A stretch of 64,000 bases of DNA from CAXSEF01 sp964236695 (GTDB lineage: Bacteria; Pseudomonadota; Alphaproteobacteria; Acetobacterales; Acetobacteraceae): positions 19,168-83,167 of the forward strand of contig CAXSFU010000007.1 of NCBI GenBank assembly GCA_964236695.1, in the 5' to 3' direction. Made by a program: the position numbers and the translations under genes. Positions 16,143-24,860 of this stretch are shown here, piece by piece (positions within the stretch are counted from its first letter, which is position 1; each line of letters opens with the position of its first letter). The notes beneath the pieces were generated by a model that saw only the letters and a program-made list of their open reading frames with translations, ran no database searches and was not told the origin of the DNA.

Positions 16143-17525
16143 ATGGCCGCCCAGCCGCCACCCGACCTGTTCGCCCCAGTGCCTTGCGGTCCAGTGCCCG
16201 ACGTTCCCGTGAGCGGCGCCCCCACGCCCGGCGGTCCCGCCGCCCCGGCGCCGCCCGCGGGCCCGTCCCCGCTCGCCGAGCGGCTGCGTCCCGCCCGCCT
16301 CGACGAGGTCGTCGGCCAGGACGCCCTGCTCGGCCCCGACGGCGCCGTCTCGCGCATGCTCGCCCGCGGCAGCCTCGCCAGCATGATCCTGTGGGGCCCG
16401 CCCGGCGTCGGCAAGACCACCATCGCCCGCCTGCTCGCAGACGCCGCCGGCCTCGGCTTCCTGCAGCTCTCCGCCACCTTCGCCGGGGTGGCCGAGCTGC
16501 GCCGCGCCTTCGACGCCGCCGCCCGTGGGCGCGAGGCCGGTCGCGCCACGCTGCTGTTCGTCGACGAGATCCACCGCTTCAACCGCTCGCAGCAGGACGC
16601 CTTCCTCCCCGTGGTCGAGGACGGCACCATCGTCCTGGTCGGCGCCACCACGGAGAACCCGTCCTTCACCCTGAACGGCGCCCTGCTGTCGCGCTGCCGG
16701 GTCATGGTGCTGCACCGCCTCGACGACGCCGGCCTGGAGCGCCTGCTCGCCCGTGCCGAGGCCGACACCGGCGCCGCGCTCCGCCTCGATGGCCCCGCCC
16801 GCGCCAGCCTGCGCGCCATGGCCGACGGCGACGGCCGCTACCTCCTCAACATGGCCGAGCAGGTGCTCGCGCTCGACCCCGGCCCGCCCCTCGCCCCCGA
16901 CGCCCTGGCCGCGCTGCTGAGCCGGCGCGCCGCGCTCTACGATCGCGACCGCGACGGGCACTTCAACCTGATCTCCGCCCTGCACAAGTCGCTGCGCGGC
17001 TCGGACCCCGACGCCGCGCTCTACTGGTTCGCCCGCATGCTGGCCGGCGGCGAGGACGCCCGCTTCGTCGCGCGCCGCCTGGTGCGCTTCGCGTCCGAGG
17101 ACATCGGCCTTGCCGACCCGCAGGCCCTGGTGCAGGCGCTCGCCGCCTGGGATGCCTTCGAGCGCCTCGGCTCCCCGGAAGGCGAGCTGTGCCTCGCCCA
17201 GGCGATCGTCTATCTCGGCACCGCCCCCAAATCGAACGCCCTCACCGTCGCCCACAAGGCCGCGCAGGCCGCAGCGCGCGCTTCGGGCAGCCTCTCGCCC
17301 CCCGCCCACATCCTCAACGCGCCGACCCGGCTGATGCGCGACCTCGGCCACGGCGCCGGCTACCGCTACGACCACGACACCGACGACTCGTTCTCCGGCC
17401 AGGATTACTTTCCCGCCGAACTCGGCCGCACGACGTTCTACCGCCCGAAGGACCGCGGCTTCGAGCGCGAGGTCGCGCGCAGGCTGGCGCACTGGTCCGC
17501 GCTGCGCGACGGGGCGGAGGCGTGA
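16143..17525 (+). CDS. rarA: Replication-associated recombination protein A (AAA+ ATPase)
   Basis: Clamp-loader-like AAA+ ATPase (RarA/MgsA/WRNIP1) acting at stalled replication forks. 460 residues. A Pro/Ala-rich N-terminus of about 42 residues precedes the conserved LAERLRPARLDEVVGQD. Walker A GPPGVGKT is at 85-92, Walker B LLFVDEIHRFN at about 137-147, then sensor-1 VGATTENPSF and the C-terminal tetramerisation domain (HFNLISALHKSLRGSDPDA). The start follows directly after a purine-rich stretch; an earlier in-frame ATG would only lengthen the disordered end. A family A repeat touches the stop. Confidence 0.93.
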   Translation: MAAQPPPDLFAPVPCGPVPDVPVSGAPTPGGPAAPAPPAGPSPLAERLRPARLDEVVGQDALLGPDGAVSRMLARGSLASMILWGPPGVGKTTIARLLADAAGLGFLQLSATFAGVAELRRAFDAAARGREAGRATLLFVDEIHRFNRSQQDAFLPVVEDGTIVLVGATTENPSFTLNGALLSRCRVMVLHRLDDAGLERLLARAEADTGAALRLDGPARASLRAMADGDGRYLLNMAEQVLALDPGPPLAPDALAALLSRRAALYDRDRDGHFNLISALHKSLRGSDPDAALYWFARMLAGGEDARFVARRLVRFASEDIGLADPQALVQALAAWDAFERLGSPEGELCLAQAIVYLGTAPKSNALTVAHKAAQAAARASGSLSPPAHILNAPTRLMRDLGHGAGYRYDHDTDDSFSGQDYFPAELGRTTFYRPKDRGFEREVARRLAHWSALRDGAEA

Positions 17526-17660
17526 TAGGAAGCAAGGCCAGGGGCTCTGCCCCTGGACCCCGCCAAAGGCAGGGCCCTTGGAACCCCTTCCTTAAGGGAG
17601 GCCGGGTCCAGGGGCGGCTCGCCCCTGGCGGGTCCAGGGCAGAGCCCTGGCCTTCCTTTC
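17526..17660. repeat. Family A dispersed repeat, copy 4
   Basis: Near-complete two-module copy between rarA and rluC: GGCCAGGGGCTCTGCCCCTGG at the left edge, a central CTTAAG, and CCAGGGCAGAGCCCTGG at the right. TAGGAAGCAAGG directly follows the rarA TGA. Confidence 0.9.
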
Positions 17661-17677
17661 TCCGCCAGGACAGTTCC

Positions 17678-18670
17678 ATGAGCGTCAGCATCCAGACCGT
17701 GGCCGAGGACGAGGCCGACCTCCGCCTGGACCGCTGGTTCCGCCGCCACTTCCCCCACATCACCCAGGCCGCGATGCAGAAGCTCTGCCGCACCGGCCAG
17801 GTCCGCGTCGACGGCGGCCGCGTCGACGGCGCCACCCGCCTGCTCGCCGGCCAGGCCGTGCGCGTGCCGCCGCTGCCCGCCGGCCCCGCGCCCAAGCCGG
17901 TCCCCGTGGTCGACGAGCGCACGGCTCGCGAGCTGGAGCGCATGGTGCTCTACCGCGACGACCAAGTGATCGTCCTCGACAAGCCCTGGGGCCTGCCGGT
18001 GCAGGGCGGCCCCGGCATTACCCGCCACCTCGACGGCATGCTCGACGCCTTCCGCGACGACCGCGGCCGCCCCAAGCTCGTCCACCGCCTCGACCGCGAC
18101 ACCTCCGGCGTCCTGATCCTCGCGCGCGGCGCCGCGGCAGCCGGCAAGCTGGCCGCCGCGTTCCGCACCCGTCACGTCCGCAAGACCTACTGGGCCGTGG
18201 TGCACGGCCGCCCGAGCCCGCAGGAGGGCAGGGTGGACATGCCGCTGATCCGCCTCGGCGCCGGCCCTGGCGCGCTGACCTCGGCCGCCGATCGCGACGA
18301 CGAGGACGCCGCCTCCGCGCTCACCGACTACCGCACCCTGGAGGCCGCAGGCCGCAAGCTCGCCTGGCTGGAGCTGCAGCCGCTCACCGGGCGCACCCAC
18401 CAGCTCCGCGTGCACTGCGAGGCGCTGGGCACGCCGATCGTCGGCGACCCGAAATACGGCCCGCAGGAGGAGGACAAGAAGATGCACGTGGACGGCCTGG
18501 CGATGAAGCTGCACCTGCACGCGCGCGCCCTGTCGCTGCCGCACCCTGCGGGCGGCACGCTCGAGGTCGCAGCCCCCTTGCCGCCGCACATGCGCGACAG
18601 CTTCCGCCTGCTGGGCTTCACCGCGCCGTCGACGCCGGAGCCGAGGCTGCACCGGGGGCGGCCGGAGTAG
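17678..18670 (+). CDS. RluA-family 23S rRNA pseudouridine synthase (RluC/D-like)
   Basis: 330 residues. An N-terminal S4-like RNA-binding domain (about residues 12-65: LDRWFRRHFPHITQAAMQKL) precedes the catalytic domain with the motif HRLDRDTSGVLILAR; Asp139 is the expected catalytic aspartate. The C-terminal RTHQLRVHCEALG motif is present. The enzyme isomerises uridine in 23S rRNA. Which sites it modifies cannot be told from sequence alone, so no symbol is given. ATG start at 17678, immediately after the repeat. Confidence 0.92.
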   Translation: MSVSIQTVAEDEADLRLDRWFRRHFPHITQAAMQKLCRTGQVRVDGGRVDGATRLLAGQAVRVPPLPAGPAPKPVPVVDERTARELERMVLYRDDQVIVLDKPWGLPVQGGPGITRHLDGMLDAFRDDRGRPKLVHRLDRDTSGVLILARGAAAAGKLAAAFRTRHVRKTYWAVVHGRPSPQEGRVDMPLIRLGAGPGALTSAADRDDEDAASALTDYRTLEAAGRKLAWLELQPLTGRTHQLRVHCEALGTPIVGDPKYGPQEEDKKMHVDGLAMKLHLHARALSLPHPAGGTLEVAAPLPPHMRDSFRLLGFTAPSTPEPRLHRGRPE

Positions 18671-18688
18671 GAAGCAAGGCCAAAGGCT
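18671..18688. repeat. Outer family A fragment, left part, ending in target duplication
   Basis: GAAGCAAGGCCAAAGGCT follows the rluC stop. Its last 8 bases, CAAAGGCT (18681-18688), recur at 18830-18837 and flank the inserted element between them. It is the left half of an older repeat split by that insertion. Confidence 0.75.
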
Positions 18689-18829
18689 GGCAGTGTCTCG
18701 GTCTGAGATTCAGAAAGGAAGGCCAGGGGCTCTGCCCCTGGACCCCGCCAAAGGCAAGCCTTTGGAATCCGCTTTTAAGGAAGGCGGGGTCCAGGGCAGA
18801 GCCCTGGACTTTCAAACTGAAACACTGCC
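18689..18829. mobile_element. Family A MITE-like element, copy 5, with terminal inverted repeats and 8-bp target duplication
   Basis: A 141-bp element. The left end GGCAGTGTCTCGGTCTGA and the right end (read on the other strand) GGCAGTGTTTCAGTTTGA are imperfect inverted repeats. The interior holds the family A arms GGCCAGGGGCTCTGCCCCTGG and CCAGGGCAGAGCCCTGG. Perfect direct repeats CAAAGGCT flank it (18681-18688, 18830-18837), as expected for transposition into a pre-existing repeat. No coding capacity, so it would need a transposase supplied in trans. Confidence 0.8.
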
Positions 18830-18965
18830 CAAAGGCTCCTCTTCTGGACACCGCCTAGAGCAGTCCGTGAGAAACCACTCCGAGGAAGCAAGCCCTTCCT
18901 TCGTCGAGGGTTTCCAAAGGGCTCCGCCCTTTGGCGGGTTCGGGCAGGGCCCGACCTTGCTTCCC
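18830..18965. repeat. Outer repeat remnant, right part
   Basis: Begins with the second CAAAGGCT. Its end (18890-18965) has further family A motifs (AAAGGGCTCCGCCCTTT, ACCTTGCTTCCC). Together with 18671-18829 it fills the 323-base gap between rluC and the AsmA-like gene; no gene or promoter was recognised. Confidence 0.6.
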
Positions 18966-18993
18966 TTGATGCCCTACCCAGGAGCCCCCTGCC

Positions 18994-21486
18994 ATGCGAC
19001 GCAGCGCGCGGATTGCCGCCCTCACCGCCGCCGTCCTGGCTGCCGCCGCCACCGCGGCCTGGCTCGGCCTTGACCCCGACAGCCTCAGGCCCCGCGTGCA
19101 GGCCGCGGTGCTGCGCGCCACCGGCCGGGCGCTGACGCTGGACGGCCCGCTGCGTCTCGCCCTGCTGCCGCAGCCCGGCTTCTCCGCCGACGGCGTGGCG
19201 CTGGCCAACCTGCCTGGCGGCTCGCGGCCGCAGATGCTGACCGCACGCCGCCTGTCCGCCCGCTTCTCCCTGGGCGCCCTGCTCGTCGGCCGGATCGAGG
19301 TGGCCAGCCTGGTGCTCGATGGCCCCGACCTGCTGCTGGAACGGACGCCCTCCGGCCCGAACTGGGTGTTCGCCCCGCAGGCCGCGCCGGACGCCGCCGC
19401 TCCCACCGCCCCGGGTCCGGCCGCGCCGCGGCCCCGCGCCCGGCCGCTCGACCTGCGCGCGATCCGCGTCACAGACGGTCGCGTCGCCTGGAACGGCAGC
19501 GCCCTGGCCATCGCCTCGCTGCGGGCCACCCAGGACGCGGCGGGCCTGCACGTGAGCGCCAGCCTTGCCCATCACGGCGCGCCCTTCGCCCTCGAGGCCG
19601 ACACCGGCACCCTGGCCGCGATCGCCACCCCGCAGGGCACCCCTTCGCCCGCCGGCGCCGCCCCGGACGCGCCTGCCGCCGGCGTGCCCTGGCCGATCGA
19701 CGCCACCCTGTTCACTCCCGCCGGCGACCGGCTGCAGGCGAAGGGCGGGGTGACGCGCGACGGCGGCTATGACCTGACCCTGCACGGCGCCGTCGCCGAC
19801 CTGGCGGCGCTGAACCCGCTGTTCCCCCACGCCAAGCTGCCGCCGGTCCGCGCGCTGCGCCTCGACGGCCGCGTCGGTGCCGCGCCCGGCCAGCCGCCGG
19901 CGGTGTCCGCCCTGACCCTGACCGCCGGCGCGTCCGACCTCGCCGCGCTGCGCCCCGGCCTCGCCCTGGCGTCCGCGATCCTGGAGCAGCGTGACGCCAC
20001 CGGACCGACCCGGCTGTCGCTGCGCGGCACCCAGGACGCCGTGCCCCTGGCGTTGGACGGCACGGTGGGGCCGCTGGCCGGGCCGGGCGCGACCACCCTG
20101 CCCGTCGATCTGACCGCCAGCGCCGCCGGGGCGGTGGCGACCGTGCGCGGCACGGCGGCGCGGCCCGCCCAGGCCGGCGGCGGGCTCGACCTCGCGCTGT
20201 CGCTGCACGCGCCGCAGCTCGCGGCGCTGTCGGCGCTGGCGGGCGCCGGCCTGCCGGCGCTGCGCGACGTGGTCGCGGACGCGCGGCTGTCCTCGCCCTC
20301 GGCCGGTGTGCTTGCCCTGCGCGGCCTGCGCCTGGCGTCCTCGGCCGGCGACGTGTCCGGCGACCTGGCCCTCGGCCGGGTCCCGCGCCCGTCGCTGCGC
20401 GGCACTCTAGTGTCGCAGCGCGTCGACGGCGACGCCCTGGCGCTCGCCCTGCAGCAGACGCCGCGCCTGACCGCCACCGCCGGCCTGCCGCCTGCGCCCG
20501 CGCCGCCCGTCCGGCCCGCGCCGCCGGATCGGCCCGCGCCGTCCGCCGGGACAGGGCAGGGCGCCTCCTCCCGCCCCGCTGCCGCGCCCGGCACCGCCGT
20601 GATCCCGAACCGCCCGCTGCCCTTCGCCGCCCTGGGCGCGGGCAACCTCGACCTCGCCTTCGCCGTCGGTGCGCTGTCCGCCGCCGGCGTGACCTGGAGC
20701 GGCGTCGCCGGCCACCTCCTGCTCGACGACGCCCGCCTCACCCTCGACCCGTTCACCGCGACCGCCCCCGACGGCCCGGTCGCCGTCCGGCTGCGCGTCG
20801 ACGGCCGCGCCGTTCCGCCGGCTCTGTCCGCAAGCGCGCGCATCCCCGAACTGCCGCTCGCCCCCCTGCTGGCCGCCGCCGGCCAGCCCGGCGCCGCCGG
20901 CGGCCTGCTCGGCCTCGACGCCGCGCTCGACGCCACCGGCGCCTCGCCCCGCGCCCTGGCCGCCACGCTCACTGGCCACCTCGGCCTCGCCGGCGTCAAC
21001 GGCGAGGTCCAGGACAGCGTGCTGAAGGCGGCCTTCGCCCCCGCCCTGCGCGCCGCCGGCATCCCCGCGCCCGCGCTCGACGGCACCACCGCCGTGCGCT
21101 GCCTCGCCGTGCGCCTCGACCTCGACTCCGGCCAGGGCACGTTCAGGGCGCTGGCCCTCGACAGCGCCCGCCTGCGCCTCGACGGCGCCGGCACCGTCGA
21201 CCTGCGCCAGGAGACGCTCGCCCTGACGCTGCGCCCTGTGCTGCGGCTCGGCGGCACCGCCGTCGGCGTGCCCGTGGCCCTGGACGGGCCGCTGGGCGCG
21301 CCCCGCGCCAGGGTGGACAGCGCCCGCGGCGGCGGCCTGACCATCGGCGGCGGCGAAGGGCCCGATCCATGCCCGGCCGCCCTCGCCATCGCCCGCGGCG
21401 GCATGGGCGGGCCGCCGGCTGGCGCCGCGGGCGTGCCGGGCAAGGGGCAGAAGCCGGCCGATCTGCTGCGCAGCCTGTTGCGGTAA
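18994..21486 (+). CDS. AsmA family protein
   Basis: 830 residues. An N-terminal membrane anchor (about residues 5-25, ALTAAVLAAAATAAWLGLD) leads into the AsmA hallmark: VLRATGRALTLDGPLRLALLPQPGFSADGVALANLPG (residues about 36-72), followed by the second conserved stretch MLTARRLSARFSLGALLVGRIEV. The C-terminal AsmA_2-like region includes LTGHLGLAGVNGEVQD and LRLDGAGTVDLRQETLALTLRP. Members bridge inner and outer membranes and are implicated in phospholipid transport. An Ala/Pro-rich linker (about residues 490-530) is unusual. ATG start after AGGAG. Confidence 0.88.
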   Translation: MRRSARIAALTAAVLAAAATAAWLGLDPDSLRPRVQAAVLRATGRALTLDGPLRLALLPQPGFSADGVALANLPGGSRPQMLTARRLSARFSLGALLVGRIEVASLVLDGPDLLLERTPSGPNWVFAPQAAPDAAAPTAPGPAAPRPRARPLDLRAIRVTDGRVAWNGSALAIASLRATQDAAGLHVSASLAHHGAPFALEADTGTLAAIATPQGTPSPAGAAPDAPAAGVPWPIDATLFTPAGDRLQAKGGVTRDGGYDLTLHGAVADLAALNPLFPHAKLPPVRALRLDGRVGAAPGQPPAVSALTLTAGASDLAALRPGLALASAILEQRDATGPTRLSLRGTQDAVPLALDGTVGPLAGPGATTLPVDLTASAAGAVATVRGTAARPAQAGGGLDLALSLHAPQLAALSALAGAGLPALRDVVADARLSSPSAGVLALRGLRLASSAGDVSGDLALGRVPRPSLRGTLVSQRVDGDALALALQQTPRLTATAGLPPAPAPPVRPAPPDRPAPSAGTGQGASSRPAAAPGTAVIPNRPLPFAALGAGNLDLAFAVGALSAAGVTWSGVAGHLLLDDARLTLDPFTATAPDGPVAVRLRVDGRAVPPALSASARIPELPLAPLLAAAGQPGAAGGLLGLDAALDATGASPRALAATLTGHLGLAGVNGEVQDSVLKAAFAPALRAAGIPAPALDGTTAVRCLAVRLDLDSGQGTFRALALDSARLRLDGAGTVDLRQETLALTLRPVLRLGGTAVGVPVALDGPLGAPRARVDSARGGGLTIGGGEGPDPCPAALAIARGGMGGPPAGAAGVPGKGQKPADLLRSLLR

Positions 21487-21544
21487 GGAAGAAAGCGCTG
21501 GGCTCTGCCCAGACCCGCCAGGGGCGAGCCGCCCCTGGACCGGC
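21487..21544. repeat. Family A dispersed repeat, copy 6 (partial)
   Basis: Contains GCTGGGCTCTGCCCAG and GGGGCGAGCCGCCCC between the AsmA-like gene and the converging SDR gene. The rest of the gap up to 21724 shows no gene. Confidence 0.75.
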
Positions 21545-21724
21545 ATCACTTGGAGGATATCTCCGGTCGGCGTTTGGATGACCGGGTCTGGGGGAGTTTC
21601 CGGAGGTCCGCTTTGGGGAAGCGGTTGGGCAGCGGCCGGCGTCGCCGGCTGGACGCGACCGCTTCCATCCCGGCGTCTGCGTGCGCCCTCGTCGCCAAGC
21701 GTGCGCAGGAGCGGCTGCCGTGTG

Positions 21725-22471
21725 TCAGCGCAGGCCGCCGCTGGCGGTGATCTCCTCGCCGGTCACCCAGCGGGCATCGTCGGACGCAAGGAACGTCACG
21801 ACGCCTGCGATGTCCTCCGGCTGGCCGACACGCCCGAGCGGCGTTTGCGCGACGAAGCCGGCCTCCATGTCCGAGCCGACGACGCCGGCCGCACGCGTGC
21901 CTTCGGTCACCACCAAGCCCGGGCTGACCGTGTTGACCCGGATCCTGCGCGGCGCCAGCTCGTTGGCCAGGACGCCCGTGATCGCGTTCAGGGCGCCCTT
22001 GGTTCCGGCATAGACCGCCGTCGTCGGCGGGTGGAGGCTGGCGACCACCGACGAGATGTTGACGATGCTGCCGCCTTCCCCGAGATGCCTGGCCGCGGCC
22101 TGGGTGGCCAGCAGGACGCCCAGCACGTTGACGTCGAACTGGCGTCGGTAGTGCTCCTCGGTCACCTCCCCGATCGGCGCCATCTCGTAGACGCCGGAGT
22201 TGTTGACCAGCACGTCGAGCCGGCCGAACTGCCTGACCGCCGCCTCGATCAGTTCCTGCGCCTGCGCGGTCTTGGAAACGTCGCCCTGCACCGCGATGGC
22301 CCTGCCCCCGGCCGAGGTGATCGCCTCGACGACGGCCTCCGCCCCCGTCTTGCTCGAGGCGTAGTTGACCACGACCGCCGCGCCGTCCTTCGCCAGGGCC
22401 TTGGCGATCGCGGCGCCGATGCCCTTCGATGCGCCGGTCACCACGGCGACCTTGCCTTCGAGCTTGGACAT
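21725..22471 (-). CDS. Short-chain dehydrogenase/reductase (SDR, classical type)
   Basis: 248 residues, start MSKLEGKVAVVTGASKGIG. NAD(P)-binding TGASKGIG at 12-19, NNSG at 90-93, catalytic Ser140/141 and the YxxxK pair Tyr154/Lys158 are all present. It resembles 3-oxoacyl-ACP reductase and glucose 1-dehydrogenase-like SDRs; the substrate is not deducible. The longer in-frame reading adds a non-homologous 17-residue start. It is divergent from an ArsR regulator with a dyad between them, so that regulator probably controls it. Confidence 0.9.
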   Translation of the reverse strand: MSKLEGKVAVVTGASKGIGAAIAKALAKDGAAVVVNYASSKTGAEAVVEAITSAGGRAIAVQGDVSKTAQAQELIEAAVRQFGRLDVLVNNSGVYEMAPIGEVTEEHYRRQFDVNVLGVLLATQAAARHLGEGGSIVNISSVVASLHPPTTAVYAGTKGALNAITGVLANELAPRRIRVNTVSPGLVVTEGTRAAGVVGSDMEAGFVAQTPLGRVGQPEDIAGVVTFLASDDARWVTGEEITASGGLR

Positions 22472-22523
22472 GTGTGCTAGCCTCCGATACGGGCGGCTCC
22501 GGAATGGTCGCCCTGGTCCCATT

Positions 22524-22540
22524 GTTCAGAACTTCGGAAC
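22524..22540. promoter_or_regulatory. 17-bp dyad, candidate ArsR operator
   Basis: GTTCAGAACTTCGGAAC fits the symmetric pattern GTTCnGAAnTTCnGAAC exactly, with an odd centre. It lies 37 bases before the ArsR gene ATG and 53 bases before the SDR gene, so one bound dimer could control both promoters. Confidence 0.65.
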
Positions 22541-22576
22541 TATTGGGGCGCGGATCAAGTGCCATATGAAGAAAAC

Positions 22577-22930
22577 ATGAGACTCCTGTTCCATCCCCCG
22601 ATCGAGGACATCCAGCCGGAAGCGATCCTCCACGCGCTGTCCGACCCGAGCCGTGCCGCGATCTTCGCCAGGATCATGACGGCGGGTTGCGTGGAGGCCT
22701 GCTCGGCCGTGTCCGCCCTGGGCGATCGGGTCATCCCGAAATCGTCGCTGTCCAGCCACTTCAAGGTGCTACGCGAGGCCGGGCTGATCCGCAGCGAGCG
22801 TCACGGCGTGGAGATGCGCAACCATTCGCGCTGGGCCGAGGTGGACGCGCGTTTTCCCGGCCTGCTGTTCGCGATTATCAACGCCTACGCTTCGCAGGCC
22901 GGTGACGTTCCGGGCGTGTCCGTGACGTAG
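22577..22930 (+). CDS. ArsR-family transcriptional regulator
   Basis: 117 residues forming a winged helix-turn-helix: ILHALSDPSRAAIFARI (helix 1-2), SSLSSHFKVLREAGLIRSERHG (recognition helix and wing; quoted in part), then a dimerisation helix. It lacks the CxC metal motif of ArsR/SmtB sensors, although two cysteines occur at CVEAC. It probably senses a non-metal signal. A GTG 18 bases upstream (22559) is an alternative start. Divergent from the SDR gene. Confidence 0.88.
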   Translation: MRLLFHPPIEDIQPEAILHALSDPSRAAIFARIMTAGCVEACSAVSALGDRVIPKSSLSSHFKVLREAGLIRSERHGVEMRNHSRWAEVDARFPGLLFAIINAYASQAGDVPGVSVT

Positions 22931-23183
22931 CTGAACGGCGGTGCGCCGCCAGAACACCGCCGCGGCGGATGCCCCTTCCGGGGATCGAGCAGGCTCCCTG
23001 CCGCAGCGTGGCCGGGCTGGACGCCGCCCGCGGCGCGACCACGGCGAGCAGCCGCTTCCTGCTCCCGACCACGTCGTGGTAGCCGGTCCGCTCCCGGCCA
23101 GACTAGGTTGCCCGTCCGGGCAGGGGGAACGTCAGCGTCGGGTCGTGTGCCGCGGCCGCCTTCCTGGCGGGACGGCGGGAGGC

Positions 23184-23489
23184 CTATCCCGCCCCCTGCG
23201 CCTTGCGCACCCCGTCCAGCACCGCCTCGTGCGTCGCCAGGATGCGCCGCAGCGTGGGCTTGCCCTTGTCGCTCGCCTCGGCGATGCCCTCGTGCATCTC
23301 CTCGATCCCCGTCACCATCTGCTCGGCCAGGCCGGACAGCCGCTCCTGCAACTGCTCGTCGTCGTCCCTGAGGTCGGCCGTCCAGATCGCGAGGACGCGG
23401 GAAAGCTCGGTGGCGGCGCGGTCGGGCGGGACGCCCGCCTGCAGGAGCTTGACGAGCGGGGCCAGGTCGGCAGCGGGGGAGCGGGACAT
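23184..23489 (-). CDS. Conserved hypothetical protein, about 101 residues
   Basis: Starts at ATG 23489 (MSRSPAADLAPLVKLLQAG); a TTG three codons earlier is an alternative. Predicted all-helical and amphipathic, with many charged residues (DLRDDDEQLQERLSGL, IEEMHEGIAEASDKGKP). No cysteine pair, signal or membrane segment. No family recognised. It is divergent from the ATP12 gene, with a repeat fragment between; 22931-23183 downstream holds no convincing gene. Confidence 0.6.
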   Translation of the reverse strand: MSRSPAADLAPLVKLLQAGVPPDRAATELSRVLAIWTADLRDDDEQLQERLSGLAEQMVTGIEEMHEGIAEASDKGKPTLRRILATHEAVLDGVRKAQGAG

Positions 23490-23590
23490 GGGCGGCAAGG
23501 TAGGCAGGCGGACCGCGCGTGGCTAGACGGCGAGGGGCCGCTTCGGAGCCGAAAGCAGCCGCCCCGGCAAAGACGAGCTTCCACAAAAGG

Positions 23591-23650
23591 CCGGTCCGGG
23601 GCGGCTCGCCCTGGCGGAGTTTCAGGCAGAGCCTCAACCTTGCCTTCCGC
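23591..23650. repeat. Family A dispersed repeat, copy 7 (degraded)
   Basis: CCGGTCCGGGGCGGCTCGCC and CAGGCAGAGCCTCAACCTTG match the right module with several changes. It lies upstream of the ATP12 gene. Confidence 0.55.
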
Positions 23651-23718
23651 CTCCTCCATCATCTGGCCCGTCCCCCTGTCCCGTCGTAGTCTGACGCGGC
23701 GGCGGCCACGGAGGCGGG

Positions 23719-24429
23719 ATGCTGAGGTTCTGGGACGAGGCGAGCGTGCGGCGCGACGGCGACGGGTTCGAGGTGCTGCTCGACGGCAGGCCGATGCGCC
23801 TGCCCGGCGGTCCCAGCCTGCGGCTGCGCTCCTCGGCCCTGGCTGATGCCGTGGCGGCCGAGTGGCAGGACGCCGGCGGCGCCAAGGGTGGCGAGATGAG
23901 CCTGGAGTCCGTCCCCCTGACCCGCCTCGCCGGCACCGCGCAGGAGCGGGTGGCGCGCGACCCTGGAGCGTCCATCGCGGCGCTGGCGCGCTACGGCGAG
24001 GCCGACCTGCTGTGCTACCGCGCCGAGCGCCCGGCCGCGCTGGTCGCCCTGCAGTCCGCCTCGTGGGACCCGCTGCTGGACTGGGCCGCGGACGGGCTCG
24101 GCGCCCGGCTGCGCGTCACCGCCGGCGTGATCCACGTCCCCCAGCCCGAGCCGGCGCTGGCCGCGCTGACCCGGGCGCTGGCCGGCTTCGACGCGGACGG
24201 GCTCGCTGGCCTGGGCATCGCGGTGCCGGCGCTCGGCAGCCTGGTGCTGGGCCTGGCGCTGGCGCTGGGCCGGCTGGACGCGGCCGCTGCGACCGCGCTG
24301 GGCACGCTGGACGAGCGCCACCAGATCAACGCCTGGGGCCACGACGACGAGGCTGCGCGCCGCCTGGTGCTGATCGCCGCCGACGTCGCACTGGCCGGCC
24401 GCTTCATGGCGCTGGCGGCCGAGCCGTGA
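23719..24429 (+). CDS. ATP12 family F1-ATPase assembly chaperone
   Basis: 236 residues. The hallmark features are FEVLLDGRPMRLPGG near the start, the LAEAVAAEW-like LADAVAAEWQDAGG, and DLLCYRAERPAALVALQSASWDPLLDWA. ATP12 binds the F1 alpha subunit during ATP synthase assembly and is found in mitochondria and alphaproteobacteria. Its stop overlaps the GTG start of the acylphosphatase gene. Confidence 0.9.
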   Translation: MLRFWDEASVRRDGDGFEVLLDGRPMRLPGGPSLRLRSSALADAVAAEWQDAGGAKGGEMSLESVPLTRLAGTAQERVARDPGASIAALARYGEADLLCYRAERPAALVALQSASWDPLLDWAADGLGARLRVTAGVIHVPQPEPALAALTRALAGFDADGLAGLGIAVPALGSLVLGLALALGRLDAAAATALGTLDERHQINAWGHDDEAARRLVLIAADVALAGRFMALAAEP

Positions 24430-24695
24430 TCGCCAAGCGGGTGGTGATCGGCGGCCGGGTGCAGGGCGTTGGATTCCGGGCCTGGATGGTGCGCGAGGCG
24501 CAGTCGCTGGGCGTGTGGGGCTGGGTGCGCAACCGTTCCGACGGCACGGTGGAGGCGACGGTGCACGGCGACACCGACGCGGTGGAGGAGCTGCTGCGGC
24601 GCTGCCGTCGCGGCCCGACGCTGGCCGCGGTGCGCTCCATTGACGAGAGCGACGCAGAGCCGCCCGATGGGGAGGGCTTCCGCCAGATCGGCTGA
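24426..24695 (+). CDS. acyP: Acylphosphatase
   Basis: 89 residues from a GTG that overlaps the previous stop. The signature GGRVQGVGFRAWMVREAQSLG carries the catalytic Arg, and GWVRNRSDGTVEATVHG supplies the catalytic Asn (both quoted in part of longer conserved segments). It hydrolyses the carboxyl-phosphate bond of acyl phosphates. Normal family length. Confidence 0.93.
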   Translation: MIAKRVVIGGRVQGVGFRAWMVREAQSLGVWGWVRNRSDGTVEATVHGDTDAVEELLRRCRRGPTLAAVRSIDESDAEPPDGEGFRQIG

Positions 24696-24725
24696 CGGCA
24701 GCCCAGGGCCGCTGGACCCACGAAC

Positions 24726-24800
24726 GAAAGGCCTTCTTCTGTGCGCCGGTCCAGGGGCGCTGTCCCTGGCGGGTCCAGGGCAGAGCCCTGGCCTTCCTTT
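24726..24800. repeat. Family A dispersed repeat, copy 8 (right half)
   Basis: CCGGTCCAGGGGCGCTGTCC followed by GGGTCCAGGGCAGAGCCC and CTGGCCTTCCTTT, the right module. Between acyP and the MBL gene. Confidence 0.75.
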
Positions 24801-24860
24801 CCGTCCCGCCCCGCAGGACCCCGCCGACGCGCCCCGAACCCTTGCCGGACCGAGACCCAC

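Noticed and set aside
14663..16819. 718-residue minus-strand open frame across rplQ, the Met-rich gene and rarA
   Set aside because: It runs antisense to well-supported genes. Stop codons are rare in every frame at this GC content, and the translation has no recognisable domain.
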